From an uncultured Ectothiorhodospiraceae bacterium (lineage in GTDB: Bacteria > Pseudomonadota > Gammaproteobacteria > XJ16 > Halofilaceae), in NCBI GenBank assembly GCA_913055615.1, contig CAJXKK010000001.1:1-64000 (forward strand): 64,000 nt of DNA, read 5' to 3'. Of this stretch, positions 21,440 to 31,048 are shown in pieces (position 1 is the stretch's first letter; each line of letters starts with the position of its first letter). A model generated the notes under the pieces. The model was given only the letters and a program-made list of their open reading frames with translations, was not told where the DNA came from and ran no database searches. Both the position numbers and the translations under genes were made by a program.

Positions 21440-22020
21440 CCGTTGCCCCGATACACCACCCATATGATCGCGGCCAGCACCAGTACGCCCCAGCCGAACC
21501 ACTCGATCCAGCGCCGCAGGAACGGCTCGACGCGGGGGCCGACCTTGCCGGCGATCCCGCCCACGAGGAAAAAGCGCGCTCCGCGCCCGATAAACGAGCC
21601 GATAAGGAACGGTATCAGCGCGAGATTGAGGGCGCCGGCGGCGATCGTGAACAGCTTGTACGGCAGCGGCGTGAACCCCGCGAGCAGCACCACCCACAGC
21701 CCCCACGCATCGAACCAGCGGACCGCCTCCCGGTACTCGCCGAGCATCCCCACCTCTTCGATCCAGGGCAGCAGTGCCTCGAGCGCGAAGTACCCGATCG
21801 CGTACCCCAGCATTGCGCCCGCGACCGAGGCGACGGTCGTGATCAGCGCGAACCACCAGCAGCGCTCGGGCCGACTGACGGACATGGGCGCGAGCATCAC
21901 ATCCGGCGGGATCGGGAAGAAGGACGATTCGGTAAAGGAGAGCACCGCCAGGTAGCGCGGCGCATGGCGGTGCGCGGACCAGGCGATGACGCGATCGTAC
22001 AGCGGGCCAAACAGGCGCAC
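21436..22020 (-). CDS. yqaA: YqaA/DedA-like membrane protein
   Basis: 194 residues with four to five hydrophobic segments. The SNARE-associated/VTT-type motifs are ESSFFPIPPDVMLAPM and the re-entrant GFTPLPYKLFTIAAGA. The family belongs with DedA/VTT proteins implicated in membrane lipid or proton-dependent transport; YqaA itself is uncharacterised. It starts with GTG five bases after the pcm stop. Position between pcm and nlpD is conserved in many gammaproteobacteria (surE-pcm-yqaA-nlpD-rpoS). Confidence 0.9.
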   Translation of the reverse strand: MRLFGPLYDRVIAWSAHRHAPRYLAVLSFTESSFFPIPPDVMLAPMSVSRPERCWWFALITTVASVAGAMLGYAIGYFALEALLPWIEEVGMLGEYREAVRWFDAWGLWVVLLAGFTPLPYKLFTIAAGALNLALIPFLIGSFIGRGARFFLVGGIAGKVGPRVEPFLRRWIEWFGWGVLVLAAIIWVVYRGNG

Positions 22021-22025
22021 GGCAC

Positions 22026-22709
22026 TCAGTCCCTGCCGCCGAGGAACGGCACGAAGCTGACCATATCCAGCTCCCGTCGCTCGAGGCCGTTATCGCCGCT
22101 GCGGGTATAGGCGAACAGGCGCTGGCCGGCGGCGCCGCCGACCGGGGCAATGAGTGTTCCCGTGGTCGCGAGTTGGCTGAACAGCTCGTCGGGTATGCGT
22201 TCGGGAGCGGCGGTCAGCATGATCCCGTCGTAGGGCCCGTGATCCGGCCACCCCATGTGGCCGTCGGCATACTTGACATGGATGTTCCGCAATTCCAGCT
22301 GGCGGAACCGCTCGCGCGCCCGCTCGAGCAGGTAGCCGATCCGCTCGACCGTATGGACGGATTCTACCAATTCCGCCAGCACGGCGGCCTGGTAGCCGGA
22401 GCCGGTGCCGATCTCGAGCACCCGCCCGCCACCGGCCGGCAGACCGGCGATGAGCGCCTCGGTCATGCGCGCCACCACGAACGGCTGCGAGATCGTCTGT
22501 CCACAGCCGATGGGCAGCGAACTGTCCTCGTAGGCTCGGGTCGACAGCGCCTCGTCCATGAACAGGTGACGCGGTACGTGGCGCATCACCTCGAGCACGC
22601 GCTCGTCGGCGATACCCTTATCGCGCAGGCGCTCGATCAGGCGATCGCGCGTGCGCTGCGAGGTCATGCCGACACCGGCGATTTCGCTACGGGTCAGGCG
22701 TCGGAGCAT
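22026..22709 (-). CDS. pcm: Protein-L-isoaspartate O-methyltransferase
   Basis: 227 residues from this ATG. Motifs: [22 protein letters not shown] (in part) for the substrate site, and [19 protein letters not shown] for SAM binding. It methylates isoaspartyl residues so damaged proteins can be repaired. E. coli and Pseudomonas Pcm start at the residue matching [10 protein letters not shown] (ATG at 22667). The ATG at 22709, overlapping surE by 16 bases, and a GTG at 22721 are also possible; the true start is not settled. Confidence 0.94.
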   Translation of the reverse strand: MLRRLTRSEIAGVGMTSQRTRDRLIERLRDKGIADERVLEVMRHVPRHLFMDEALSTRAYEDSSLPIGCGQTISQPFVVARMTEALIAGLPAGGGRVLEIGTGSGYQAAVLAELVESVHTVERIGYLLERARERFRQLELRNIHVKYADGHMGWPDHGPYDGIMLTAAPERIPDELFSQLATTGTLIAPVGGAAGQRLFAYTRSGDNGLERRELDMVSFVPFLGGRD

Positions 22710-23443
22710 ACTGCCATCCACTCCCCCAGTCGTGGCAGTGTATCGAACCGCGTAAGATCGCAGTTCAGCGGTGTGACGGACACATGGCCGCGTGCCACGG
22801 CATCGAAATCCGTACCCTTGCCGGCATCCTGTTCCGGTCCCGGCGGGCCGATCCAGTAGCAGGTGCGGCCGCGCGGATCATGGTCGACGAGGACCGGCTC
22901 CGAGCGATGCCGATTGCCGAGGCGGGTGCCGCTCCAGCCGGCGAGATCTTCCCACGCGCGATCCGGCACGTTGACGTTGAGGATCGTATCCATCGGCAGC
23001 GGGTCAAGCGCCAGGCGCTCGACGAGCTCGCGAGCGACGCGGGCGGCAGTGTCAAAATGGCGATCCCCGACCAGCGAGACCGCGATCGCCGGCAGCCCGA
23101 GGAAACGCCCCTCCATCGCGGCGGCGACCGTACCGGAGTACAGAACATCATCCCCCATGTTCGCGCCGTGGTTGATGCCACTGACGACCATATCGGGTAC
23201 GTGATCCAGCATCCCGTTGATCGCGAGGTGCACGCAATCGGTAGGCGTCCCCTGCACGGCAATGAAACCGTTATCCTGGCGCTGCGCGTGCAGGGGCCGA
23301 TCCAGTGTCAGCGAGCTGCTCGCGCCGCTGCGGTCGCGGTCCGGCGCCACGACGGTACACTCGGCGATCGGCTCCAGCGCGGCGGCGAGCGCGGCCAGGC
23401 CAGGGGCGCGAAAACCATCGTCGTTCGAAATCAGTATATGCAT
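22694..23443 (-). CDS. surE: 5'/3'-nucleotidase SurE
   Basis: 249 residues. Metal ligands D8/D9 ([10 protein letters not shown]), S39 (DRDRSGASS) and N91 ([13 protein letters not shown]) are all in place. It dephosphorylates nucleoside 5'- and 3'-monophosphates and short polyphosphate, and contributes to stationary-phase survival. First gene of surE-pcm-yqaA-nlpD-rpoS. Confidence 0.97.
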   Translation of the reverse strand: MHILISNDDGFRAPGLAALAAALEPIAECTVVAPDRDRSGASSSLTLDRPLHAQRQDNGFIAVQGTPTDCVHLAINGMLDHVPDMVVSGINHGANMGDDVLYSGTVAAAMEGRFLGLPAIAVSLVGDRHFDTAARVARELVERLALDPLPMDTILNVNVPDRAWEDLAGWSGTRLGNRHRSEPVLVDHDPRGRTCYWIGPPGPEQDAGKGTDFDAVARGHVSVTPLNCDLTRFDTLPRLGEWMAVCSDA

Positions 23444-23760
23444 GGCTCGATCATCGATCCGATCATCCAGGGGCTGCCAGCGGTCGAAACCCGGTTGCCC
23501 GGTCGACCGCCCGGAATGGTCTGACGCGTGCGGTCAGAAACGCGCACTGTGACAGTGGCACCGCGTCGCGGACACCAGCCGGGTCCGCGGCACGCCGGCA
23601 ACTGTCGGTGATTCGCCCGCACGAATGGCCGTAGACTATACGCGAATCGACGGGGCACGCGCAGCGCTGCAGGGCCCGGGAACTTTGCCCCTACGGAGCG
23701 GACGAAGGGGGTCGTACCCCGCGTACCCGGCCCTTCACCCGAATCAACGGAGACACCGGA
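23444..23760. other. Divergent intergenic region surE / symporter
   Basis: 317 bases with no convincing ORF. It must hold the surE (minus) and symporter (plus) promoters. GGAG lies 8 bases before the symporter ATG, and a short GGGGGTcgtACCCC hairpin occurs near 23707-23720. No operator recognised. Confidence 0.6.
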
Positions 23761-25146
23761 ATGCTGGACAGCCATTTCACGCCGCTGCTCGGCCTGCTTG
23801 CCGTCGTCGGTATCCTGAGTGTGGTGATCACGCCCAGGGTAAGGACAGCCGACGGCTTCTTCCGCGGCTGGAATGACGTCGGCAAGGCGCCGGGCGTACT
23901 GACCCTCACGTTTTCCCAGGTCACCACCTGGATCTTCGCCCGCTCACTGCTCAACGCGGGCATCCTCGGGTATTTCTACGGTATCGCCGGTGCACTCGCG
24001 TATTCGGCCTATTACGGTTCGTTCCTCACCGGCTGGCTGATCATCGACCGCCTGCGCTTCCACCACGGCAACGGCAATATCCAGTCGTTCCTGCAACAGC
24101 GCTTTGGCACGCTCGGCAGTGGCTGTTTCAACGGTCTGGTCTCTCTGCGCCTGCTGAGTGAGGTGTTCGCCAATCTGCTCGTCGTCGGGATCGTGTTCGA
24201 GGCCGCCGGCGGCGGCGCCTCGACCGCGGCCATTATCGCCGTGGCCGGCGTGACCCTGCTGTATTCGATGACCGGCGGCCTGCGCGGGTCGCTGCGCACC
24301 GATGTCCTGCAGATGACCCTGCTGCTGGTGCTGATCACCGCGCTGTTCGGTCTGATGCTGGTGCACCCGGCATTCGACACGCCCGCGATCCTCGCCAGCA
24401 GTCCGGATGCCGGCGGACCCGGCTGGATCCTGCTGTTCGTGGCGCTGCTGCAGGTGTGGAGCTATCCGCTCCATGACCCCGTCATGATGGACCGAGGCTT
24501 TATTGCCGACCAGCGCGACACCCGCCGCAGCTTCCTCCATGCGGCATGGATATCGACTCTTTGCATCCTCGCCTTCGGTGTCCTCGGCGTATTCGCCGGC
24601 CTCAACGCCGGCGACGGTGAGGCGCTGCTGGACACGCTCGGGCGCCTGCTGGGCACGCCGGCGACGCTGATGCTGGCCGCCGCGCTGGTCATATCGGCCG
24701 CATCGACGCTCGACTCGACCTTCTCCAGCGCAGCCAAACTCGCGGTCAAGGATATGGCGGTCGTGGACGCCTCGACCCTGAACGGCCGCATCGCGATGCT
24801 GCTGTTCTGCCTCGGCGGCGTGGGCCTGGTCTTCGTGGGCACCGACGATCTCTATGCGGCGACCGCCGTCAGCGGGACGGCCTCGCTTTTCCTCGCACCG
24901 GTGATCCTGTTCTGCATCCTGGGCGGCCGCGAGGTTGCGCGCTGGAGCTTCGGCGTCACCTTCGCCGTCGCCATTGCCGGTTCGGGGCTCTACTTCCTCG
25001 AAAACGCCGGGCACGTCACGCTGCTGACACCGCTGACCGGCCTCGAACACAAATACAGTCGCCTGCTCCTGATCACGGTGACCGTGCTGGTGATCGGCAT
25101 GGGGGCATTCGGGCTGGGCCTGCGGCGTTCACGCCCCGCGGCCTGA
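23761..25146 (+). CDS. Sodium:solute symporter (SSS) family transporter
   Basis: 461 residues, almost entirely hydrophobic, with about 11-13 predicted membrane helices and the LeuT-fold SSS arrangement. Family-type features are SVVITPRVRTADGFFRGW after helix 1, FSQVTTWIFARSLLNAG in helix 2, and the Na+-site-like helix 8 segment VISAASTLDSTFSSAAKLAVKD. The substrate (proline, pantothenate, sugar, acetate or betaine types exist) cannot be read from the sequence. It is a single gene preceded by a good ribosome site. Confidence 0.87.
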   Translation: MLDSHFTPLLGLLAVVGILSVVITPRVRTADGFFRGWNDVGKAPGVLTLTFSQVTTWIFARSLLNAGILGYFYGIAGALAYSAYYGSFLTGWLIIDRLRFHHGNGNIQSFLQQRFGTLGSGCFNGLVSLRLLSEVFANLLVVGIVFEAAGGGASTAAIIAVAGVTLLYSMTGGLRGSLRTDVLQMTLLLVLITALFGLMLVHPAFDTPAILASSPDAGGPGWILLFVALLQVWSYPLHDPVMMDRGFIADQRDTRRSFLHAAWISTLCILAFGVLGVFAGLNAGDGEALLDTLGRLLGTPATLMLAAALVISAASTLDSTFSSAAKLAVKDMAVVDASTLNGRIAMLLFCLGGVGLVFVGTDDLYAATAVSGTASLFLAPVILFCILGGREVARWSFGVTFAVAIAGSGLYFLENAGHVTLLTPLTGLEHKYSRLLLITVTVLVIGMGAFGLGLRRSRPAA

Positions 25147-25173
25147 CAGGACGGCTTCGGCGAGTGGATGTGC

Positions 25174-25452
25174 GGGTTCGGGTTCTCGCCAAGGCGCCAA
25201 GAGCACCAGGGGACACGAAGGAAAACTGCGGGAGCGGCCTTGGCCGCGAACCGCTCTCCAGTGTCACCGCCGGTCGAGTAATCACCAGCGCTCGGGTGGT
25301 CGAGGAGCACCTGGACCGCGTTTGCCAGCTGATCGATTGACCGAGGTCCCGTGGACGCTGACACCGGTTCGCGAGCGAGCTCGCTCCTACCCTGTCTGTA
25401 CCCTCTTTGCGTCCCCTGGCGCTCTTGGCGACTTGGCGAGAACCCCAAACCC
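25174..25452. repeat. Large inverted REP/BIME-like intergenic repeat
   Basis: The left arm (about 25174-25221, containing GGTTCTCGCCAAGGCGCCAA and CCAGGGGACACGAAGG) recurs as an imperfect reverse complement at about 25401-25452. Inside lie two REP-type palindromes facing each other: GGGAGCGGCCTTGGCCGCGAACC near 25231 (central part GGCCTTGGCC) and GGTTCGCGAGCGAGCTCGCTCC near 25366-25387 (given in part). The structure resembles paired REP elements of pseudomonads and halophilic gammaproteobacteria. It fills most of the 360-base gap 25147-25506; no gene was seen there. Confidence 0.75.
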
Positions 25453-25506
25453 ACCCGTCCAGAACCAAGGCTGCATCGCCACCCCCGGCGGTCCTATACT
25501 GCGGCC

Positions 25507-26058
25507 ATGAACGACCGATCCGACAATCTGCCGGAGGACGAGCGGCGGCTGTTCCGCGAGGCGATGGCGGAGGTCGAGCCGATCGAGACGGATCGACGGC
25601 CGCCGGAGGCCGAGCGTCCGCGGCCGGCGCCGCGTGCGCGCCAGCGCGAGGCCGATGAGGCCGAGGCGCGCGAGGCGCTGGCCTCCGGGGCGCTCGACAA
25701 CGCCGACGAGGATCTCGCGGAGGAGCTGTTTCACGCGCGGCCGGGCATTCAGCGACGCGTGCTGCGGCGCTTGCGCCGCGGCCAGTACGCCATGCAGGCG
25801 GAACTCGATCTGCACGGGTTCACCCGCGCGGAGGCCGCGGTGGCGCTGCGGGATTTCCTCTTCGACTGCCGCGCGCGTGGGCTGACCGGCGTGCGCATCA
25901 TCCATGGCAAGGGCCGACGCTCCGCCAACGAGGGCCCCATCCTCAAGCCCGCCGTCGCCGGCTGGCTGCGGCGGCGCAATGAGGTCATGGCGTTCTGCAG
26001 TGCCCGCCCGGTGGATGGCGGTTCCGGCGCGCTCTATGTGCTCCTCGCCCGTAGCTGA
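25507..26058 (+). CDS. Smr-domain protein
   Basis: 183 residues. A charged, Arg/Glu-rich N-terminal half (about 1-95) precedes a C-terminal Smr domain with ELDLHGFTRAEAAVALRDFL and VRIIHGKGRRS. The LDxHG and HGKG motifs define Smr (MutS2-type) endonuclease domains. Relatives such as SmrB cleave mRNA at collided ribosomes, while others are uncharacterised, so nuclease activity is inferred only. It stops 4 bases before the phosphoesterase gene. Confidence 0.88.
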   Translation: MNDRSDNLPEDERRLFREAMAEVEPIETDRRPPEAERPRPAPRARQREADEAEAREALASGALDNADEDLAEELFHARPGIQRRVLRRLRRGQYAMQAELDLHGFTRAEAAVALRDFLFDCRARGLTGVRIIHGKGRRSANEGPILKPAVAGWLRRRNEVMAFCSARPVDGGSGALYVLLARS

Positions 26059-26062
26059 TCCC

Positions 26063-27007
26063 ATGAGCGCGCGCGGCCGCGTCTGTCCGCTGTCTTATCG
26101 CCACGGGGCCGGCGCCCTGGTTGAGGCGCCCTCGCTGGCAGCCGATGTGGCCTGGATCGCCGGGGGCCTGTACGGCAACCTGTACGCGCTCGCGGCCATC
26201 GAGGCACGCGTCGCCACCGACGCGGAGGGCGATCGCCCGCGCCTGGTCTTCAATGGAGACTTCCACTGGTTCGATACGGACCCGCGGGATTTCGCCACCA
26301 TCCAGCACCGTGTCCTCCGGCATACGGCCCTGGCCGGCAATGTGGAGGCCGAGCTCGCGGCCCCCGATGACGAAGCAGGCTGTGGCTGCGCATATCCCGA
26401 ATTCGTCGACGACGCGACGGTGGAACGCTCGAACCGGATCATCGAACGGCTCCGCGCCACCGCTGCCGGAACACCGGACGCCGCGGACACACTCGCCCGG
26501 CTCCCTCGGCTGCTGCGGCTGCAGATCGGCGATCGAACCATTGGCGTGATCCATGGCGACCCCGATGCGCTCGCGGGCTGGGGGCTGGCCGTAGAGCGGA
26601 TGAAAGGCGCTGCACCCGCGACCGATGCCGCCACCGTGCGCCAATGGGCCCGAACCGCGCGGGTCGATGCCTTCGCCTGCACCCACACCTGCCTGCCATG
26701 GGCCGGAACGCCCGGTGACGTCCCCATCATCAACAACGGTTCGGCCGGAATGCCGAATTTCCGCGGGCGGCCCGACGAGGTACTGGTGACCCGGATCTGC
26801 CCGATCGAACGGCCCGCACCGGACGCGCTGTACGCAATCACCACCCATGGCCTGCGTTACGAGGCCATACCGATCGCGATCGACGGCGATGCCTGGCGCG
26901 AACGGTTTACCGCGAACTGGCCACCGGGATCCCCCGCCCATGACTCGTATTACGGGCGCCTCGGCGCGGGTCCCGGTCACGAGATCAGCGACGCACGGCC
27001 CCGCTAG
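26063..27007 (+). CDS. Calcineurin-like metallophosphoesterase
   Basis: 314 residues. Diverged but ordered metallophosphoesterase motifs are visible: GGLYGNLYAL (for GDIHGN), FNGDFHWFD (GDxxD), LAGNVEAE (GN(H/V)E), VIHGDPD (GH) and CTHTCLPW (GHTH). The first Asp of GDxH is replaced, so the metal site may be unusual. The substrate is unknown; the shape resembles hypothetical phosphoesterases rather than Ap4A or cAMP hydrolases. It follows the Smr gene by 4 bases, so the two are likely co-transcribed. Confidence 0.75.
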   Translation: MSARGRVCPLSYRHGAGALVEAPSLAADVAWIAGGLYGNLYALAAIEARVATDAEGDRPRLVFNGDFHWFDTDPRDFATIQHRVLRHTALAGNVEAELAAPDDEAGCGCAYPEFVDDATVERSNRIIERLRATAAGTPDAADTLARLPRLLRLQIGDRTIGVIHGDPDALAGWGLAVERMKGAAPATDAATVRQWARTARVDAFACTHTCLPWAGTPGDVPIINNGSAGMPNFRGRPDEVLVTRICPIERPAPDALYAITTHGLRYEAIPIAIDGDAWRERFTANWPPGSPAHDSYYGRLGAGPGHEISDARPR

Positions 27008-27067
27008 ACCATGGGGGGTGTCCCTGCCCCTGCACGGCGGGTCACTTGCAGGCGGAGCGGACGCCGT

Positions 27068-27880
27068 TCAGAACCACCAGCGTACGCCGGCGACAACCGA
27101 GGTCGCCTCCGTATCTTCACCATCCGCTTCGATCAGATCCGCGGTATCACCGAAGCGGTCTTTCCAGCTCACGCCAATGTACGGTGCGAACTCGCGGGTG
27201 AAGTGATAGCGCAGGCGAAGACCGAGGGTCAGCCCCCTCACGCCCTCACCGACGCCGAATTCCTCGACCTCATCGAAGGCGTACGAGGTTTCCCCCCGCG
27301 CCTGCAGCATCCAGCGTTGTGTCAGACGCCAGTCGTACTCGCCCTCGAGTTCCGCGCTCGCGTCGCCATCCTCGGTGAACCGCAGGTTTGCATCCATCTC
27401 GAACCAGAACGGCGCCAGGCCCTGCACCCCAATGAGCACGGAGGCACGTTCGCGGTCCGGCCCCGGGCCCCAGGTCTGCTGATGACCGACACCGACACGG
27501 GCATCCCAGAAACGGTCGAAGCGGTAGCTGTAGCCGATATCGAGATTCTCGAGCTCCCCGCCCTCGCCACCGTCGACGACATCCTCGCCCTCGGTCTCGA
27601 GCCAGACACGGTGGAGATCACCGCCGTACCAGGCCTGCAGATCCCAGAGCACGACATCCTCGTCGTCGCCCGCCTGGTACTCCAGACGCTCGAACATCAC
27701 CTGCCCGTAGGCGGTATCGTCGTGTACCGGCAGCGGCCAGTCCGGTTCCGCGTTCGGCCCGGTGCCGGCGGCGGTCGCGGCGGCACTGAGCGTGATCAGC
27801 ATGATTCCGCTACCCAGGCGGGTGGCGGCACGCACGGCTTTCGTATTCAATATGATTGCGCCCTCCGTCACCCGATTCAT
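27068..27880 (-). CDS. copB: Copper resistance outer-membrane protein CopB
   Basis: 270 residues. A signal-like N-terminus (LGSGIMLITLSAAATAAG) precedes an all-beta region typical of CopB/PcoB: MFERLEYQ, LWDLQAWYGGD, YSYRFDRFWDARVGVGHQ and a terminal aromatic VVAGVRWWF. Unlike many CopB proteins it lacks a Met/His-rich N-terminal segment; that feature is in CopA here. The ATG overlaps the copA stop (ATGA). Confidence 0.92.
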   Translation of the reverse strand: MNRVTEGAIILNTKAVRAATRLGSGIMLITLSAAATAAGTGPNAEPDWPLPVHDDTAYGQVMFERLEYQAGDDEDVVLWDLQAWYGGDLHRVWLETEGEDVVDGGEGGELENLDIGYSYRFDRFWDARVGVGHQQTWGPGPDRERASVLIGVQGLAPFWFEMDANLRFTEDGDASAELEGEYDWRLTQRWMLQARGETSYAFDEVEEFGVGEGVRGLTLGLRLRYHFTREFAPYIGVSWKDRFGDTADLIEADGEDTEATSVVAGVRWWF

Positions 27881-29787
27881 GCCACCGACACCACGCGGAA
27901 CATGCCCGCCTTCATGTGGTACATAAGGTGACAGTGGAACGCCCAGTCGCCCGCGGCATCGGCCGTGATCAGGGCGGAGACCATTTCCCCTGGTTTGACG
28001 CTGATCGTGTGTTTGCGCGGCCGATAGCGCCCGGCCCCGGTCTCGAGCTCCATCCACATCCCGTGCAGGTGGATCGGATGATCCATCATCGTGTCGTTCA
28101 CCAGGATCAACCGCAGGCGTTCGCCGTGGTTGAACCGCACCGGACCATCGACCTCGGAGAACTTGCGGCCGTCGAACGACCACATGTACCGCTCCATGTT
28201 GCCGGTCAGGTGCAGTTCGATCTCGCGGGCCGCCGGGCGTTGATCGGGCCATCCGTCGATGCTCATCAACTCGCCGTAGGTCAGTACGCGATGTTCGACA
28301 TGCTCGAACCCGACGCCGGGATCATCCAGCCGTGGACGCGGCCTCGAGGCGACCATTGCCGCCCCCGGGCCGTGATTGTCGGCGCCGTGGGTAACGCTGC
28401 GTCCCGCGATCGGTATCTCCCCTCTTTCGACGGGCGCGGCGTCCATTCCGGTCATGGAACCCTGATCCATGGACCCGTGATCCATCGACCCGTGCTCCAT
28501 TGACTCTTCATCCATGGCGCCGTGATCCATCTCGTCCATGGAGGATCCGCTCATTGCATCGCCGTCATGCCCCGAAGCATCCATCGAGTCATGATCCATC
28601 CCGTCCATGGATCCGTGGTCCATGTCCATCTGGCCGTGATCCATGCCCATCGATGCCATGCCCCGCTCGGTCCGCGGATACATGGCCGGCACCTCCGCCT
28701 CCAAGCCCTCGCGCACGGCGAGCGTGCCACGGGTGTAGCCCGAGCGGTCCATGGACTGGGCGAAGATCGTATGCGCACGCTCCGTCGGCTCGACGATGAC
28801 GTCATAGGTCTCGGCCACGCCGATACGGAACTCATCCGTTTCGACCGGCCGGACGTTCTGGCCGTCAGCGGCGACGACGGTCATCGACAGGCCCGGGATC
28901 CGGACATCGAAGTACGTCATCGCCGAGGCATTGATCACCCGTAGACGCACCCGCTCACCCGGCTCGAACAGCCCGGTCCAGTTGCCGCCGGGCGGGCGCC
29001 CGTTCATCAGGTAGGTGTACTCGGAACCGGTCACGTCGAGCAGATCGCGGGGTGTCATGCGCATCCGTCCCCACATACCGGCCTTTTCCCAGGCCGCGTT
29101 CCATCCCATTTCCTCGATATCCGCGAAGAAGTCCGCGACCGTGCGCTGGTTGTAGTTGTAATAGCCTTCGGCCACTTTCAGATTCCGCATCACGTCCGCA
29201 GGATCATCGAACGTCCAGTCGGAGAGGACCAGCGCGTAATCGCGATCATAGGCGTACGGCTCGGCCTCCGCCGGCTCTGCGATCAGTGGTCCATAGTGAC
29301 CCAGCTGTTCCTGCAGGCCGGAATGGCTGTGGTACCAGTAGGTACCGCTCTGCCGCACGGGGTAGCGGTATTCGAAGGTCTCCCCGGGCGCGATACCGGC
29401 GAAGCTGACGCCGGGGACACCGTCCATCTCCGGGGGCAACAGGATCCCGTGCCAGTGGATCGACGTGGACTCGTCGAGGCGGTTGGTCACGCGCAGGACG
29501 GCGTCGCGCCCCTCGCGCAGGCGGATCAGGGGGGCCGGGATCGACCCATTGATCGTGATCGGCTGTGTGCTGCGCCGCTCACCGATGTGCAGTGGCGTGC
29601 GATCAATGGTGAGATCGAACACGTCGGCTTCGCCAACGGTACGTCGCGGTGCCTCGAGATTGCCGGGACCACCCCAGGCGTAGGCGGGGATCAGGCTGTC
29701 GACCCCCTGGACCAGGCCCAGAGCCACGAGCGTCTGCAGAAACTGGCGACGGGACATGCGCCCGCCGCCGAATGATTCGATTGTCAT
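27877..29787 (-). CDS. copA: Periplasmic multicopper oxidase CopA (copper resistance)
   Basis: 636 residues. A twin-arginine signal (SRRQFLQTLVALGL) is followed by three cupredoxin domains with all four copper-binding motifs: SIHWHGIL, YWYHSHSG, HPIHLHGMW and HCHLMYHMKAGM. A Met/His/Asp-rich insert (about 385-475) carries many MDHGSM-type repeats and probably binds several copper ions. The protein oxidises and sequesters periplasmic Cu(I). GGGGAG lies 9 bases before the chosen ATG, 23 codons into the longest ORF. It is cotranscribed with copB and a small Cys/His protein upstream. Confidence 0.95.
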   Translation of the reverse strand: MTIESFGGGRMSRRQFLQTLVALGLVQGVDSLIPAYAWGGPGNLEAPRRTVGEADVFDLTIDRTPLHIGERRSTQPITINGSIPAPLIRLREGRDAVLRVTNRLDESTSIHWHGILLPPEMDGVPGVSFAGIAPGETFEYRYPVRQSGTYWYHSHSGLQEQLGHYGPLIAEPAEAEPYAYDRDYALVLSDWTFDDPADVMRNLKVAEGYYNYNQRTVADFFADIEEMGWNAAWEKAGMWGRMRMTPRDLLDVTGSEYTYLMNGRPPGGNWTGLFEPGERVRLRVINASAMTYFDVRIPGLSMTVVAADGQNVRPVETDEFRIGVAETYDVIVEPTERAHTIFAQSMDRSGYTRGTLAVREGLEAEVPAMYPRTERGMASMGMDHGQMDMDHGSMDGMDHDSMDASGHDGDAMSGSSMDEMDHGAMDEESMEHGSMDHGSMDQGSMTGMDAAPVERGEIPIAGRSVTHGADNHGPGAAMVASRPRPRLDDPGVGFEHVEHRVLTYGELMSIDGWPDQRPAAREIELHLTGNMERYMWSFDGRKFSEVDGPVRFNHGERLRLILVNDTMMDHPIHLHGMWMELETGAGRYRPRKHTISVKPGEMVSALITADAAGDWAFHCHLMYHMKAGMFRVVSVA

Positions 29788-29894
29788 ATTGCTACTCCCC
29801 GTCAGGGAATCGGGATTGCGGATCAGAGGGCGAATGGCGTTATGCCGTACACCCAACCGTAGACCGGCTCACGCGGATCACCGCGATCGGTCTG

Positions 29895-30278
29895 TTACGC
29901 GCTCGGGACGGGGAATCTCGGGGGTCGGTAATGCGGCTCGGCTACGCGGGAAGGATCGGTGCCATTACGGGCAAGCGCGGGCCGATTCACGTGCGGGGAT
30001 CCGCCCCCGCCGGCCGCAGCCGAAACGGCCGCGCAGGCGGCACAGTGAGCACCCACGCAATCCGCTTCCGCCTGCGCCATCGGGCTTGTCTTCTCAACGG
30101 CATGGAGGCCGGCGTCCGCGTCCACCATGGCCGGCGCCGTCATCGCATGATGCAGATGGTTGCCGGGCGCCGCGTGCATGTTCGGCGTCGCGGCGAGCAA
30201 CGCCACGGCAACCAATGCCGCGAGTCCGCGGGCCACCAAGGCACGGCGTAACGTTCGAAAGCGTCGGGGATTGACCAT
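29895..30278 (-). CDS. Small CopL-like Cys/His-containing periplasmic protein
   Basis: 127 residues. It has a signal peptide (RALVARGLAALVAVALLAAT), then a His/Met-rich start (NMHAAPGNHLHHAM) and a Cys motif CVGAHCAACAAV. Small proteins of this layout (CopL/DUF2946-type) precede copA in xanthomonads and pseudomonads and influence copper induction. The family call rests on size, motifs and position, not full alignment. It lies 107 bases upstream of copA in the same direction. Confidence 0.7.
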   Translation of the reverse strand: MVNPRRFRTLRRALVARGLAALVAVALLAATPNMHAAPGNHLHHAMTAPAMVDADAGLHAVEKTSPMAQAEADCVGAHCAACAAVSAAAGGGGSPHVNRPALARNGTDPSRVAEPHYRPPRFPVPSA

Positions 30279-30457
30279 TGCAGAAGCAAGATAACGGCTC
30301 CCCGCAGCCGGCGCAATCACGCGGAACCAGGACCGATTTGCGGCGCCAGGCGCGCTGATGCATCCTCCAGTACATACGCGCCCTGTTAACGGGCCGATGG
30401 ATCCCCGGGCACAGTGAACCGGCTTTCGGTAACGCGATCAAAACATTGGTATTCAAC

Positions 30458-30985
30458 ATGATACGACGCACAGCTACGCCACTGATCCGAATCATTCCGC
30501 TGGCACTGCTGCTCGCGCCCCTCACTTCGGCCATTGCGGCGGGAGAGCATGAGGGGGGGCACGGCCACGAAGACGGACACGGTGACGGGGGCCACCAGGT
30601 CGCCTTTGGCCAACCGGCGGATCCCGGAGACGCCGATCGCACGGTCGAGGTGATCGCACGCGATACGATGCGCTTCGAGCCCGACCGGATCAAGGTCGAG
30701 GCCGGCGAAACCATCCGTTTCGTCGTGAACAATGTCGGCCAACTGCAGCATTCGTTCACGCTCGGGACACCGGCGAGCCAGAAAGCGCATGAAAAGGAAA
30801 TGCAGGGAATGGCCATGGAAGCCATGGCCGGCCATATGGACAACGATCCGACGGGGATGGTGGTCCAGCCCGGTGGGACGGGCCAGTTGACCTGGCGCTT
30901 CAAGGCATCAGGGCCGATCCAATTCGCCTGTCATATTCCCGGGCATTATCCGGCCGGGATGAAGGGCCGAATCCGGATCAAATAA
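30458..30985 (+). CDS. CopI-like type-1 copper cupredoxin
   Basis: 175 residues. A signal peptide ending near SAIA is followed by a His-rich stretch (EHEGGHGHEDGHGDGGH, 30-46) and one cupredoxin domain. The type-1 copper ligands read H98 (QLQHSF), C158, H163 and M168 (CHIPGHYPAGM). It is probably a periplasmic copper-binding or electron-transfer protein of copper tolerance. Divergent from copL-copA-copB across a 180-base region that must hold both promoters. ATG chosen over an in-frame TTG 4 codons upstream. Confidence 0.9.
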   Translation: MIRRTATPLIRIIPLALLLAPLTSAIAAGEHEGGHGHEDGHGDGGHQVAFGQPADPGDADRTVEVIARDTMRFEPDRIKVEAGETIRFVVNNVGQLQHSFTLGTPASQKAHEKEMQGMAMEAMAGHMDNDPTGMVVQPGGTGQLTWRFKASGPIQFACHIPGHYPAGMKGRIRIK

Positions 30986-31048
30986 AGTTGTCGCGACCGG
31001 GAATGACACCGACCGGTCCGTGACAACGGATAATCGGACGATCGCCAC

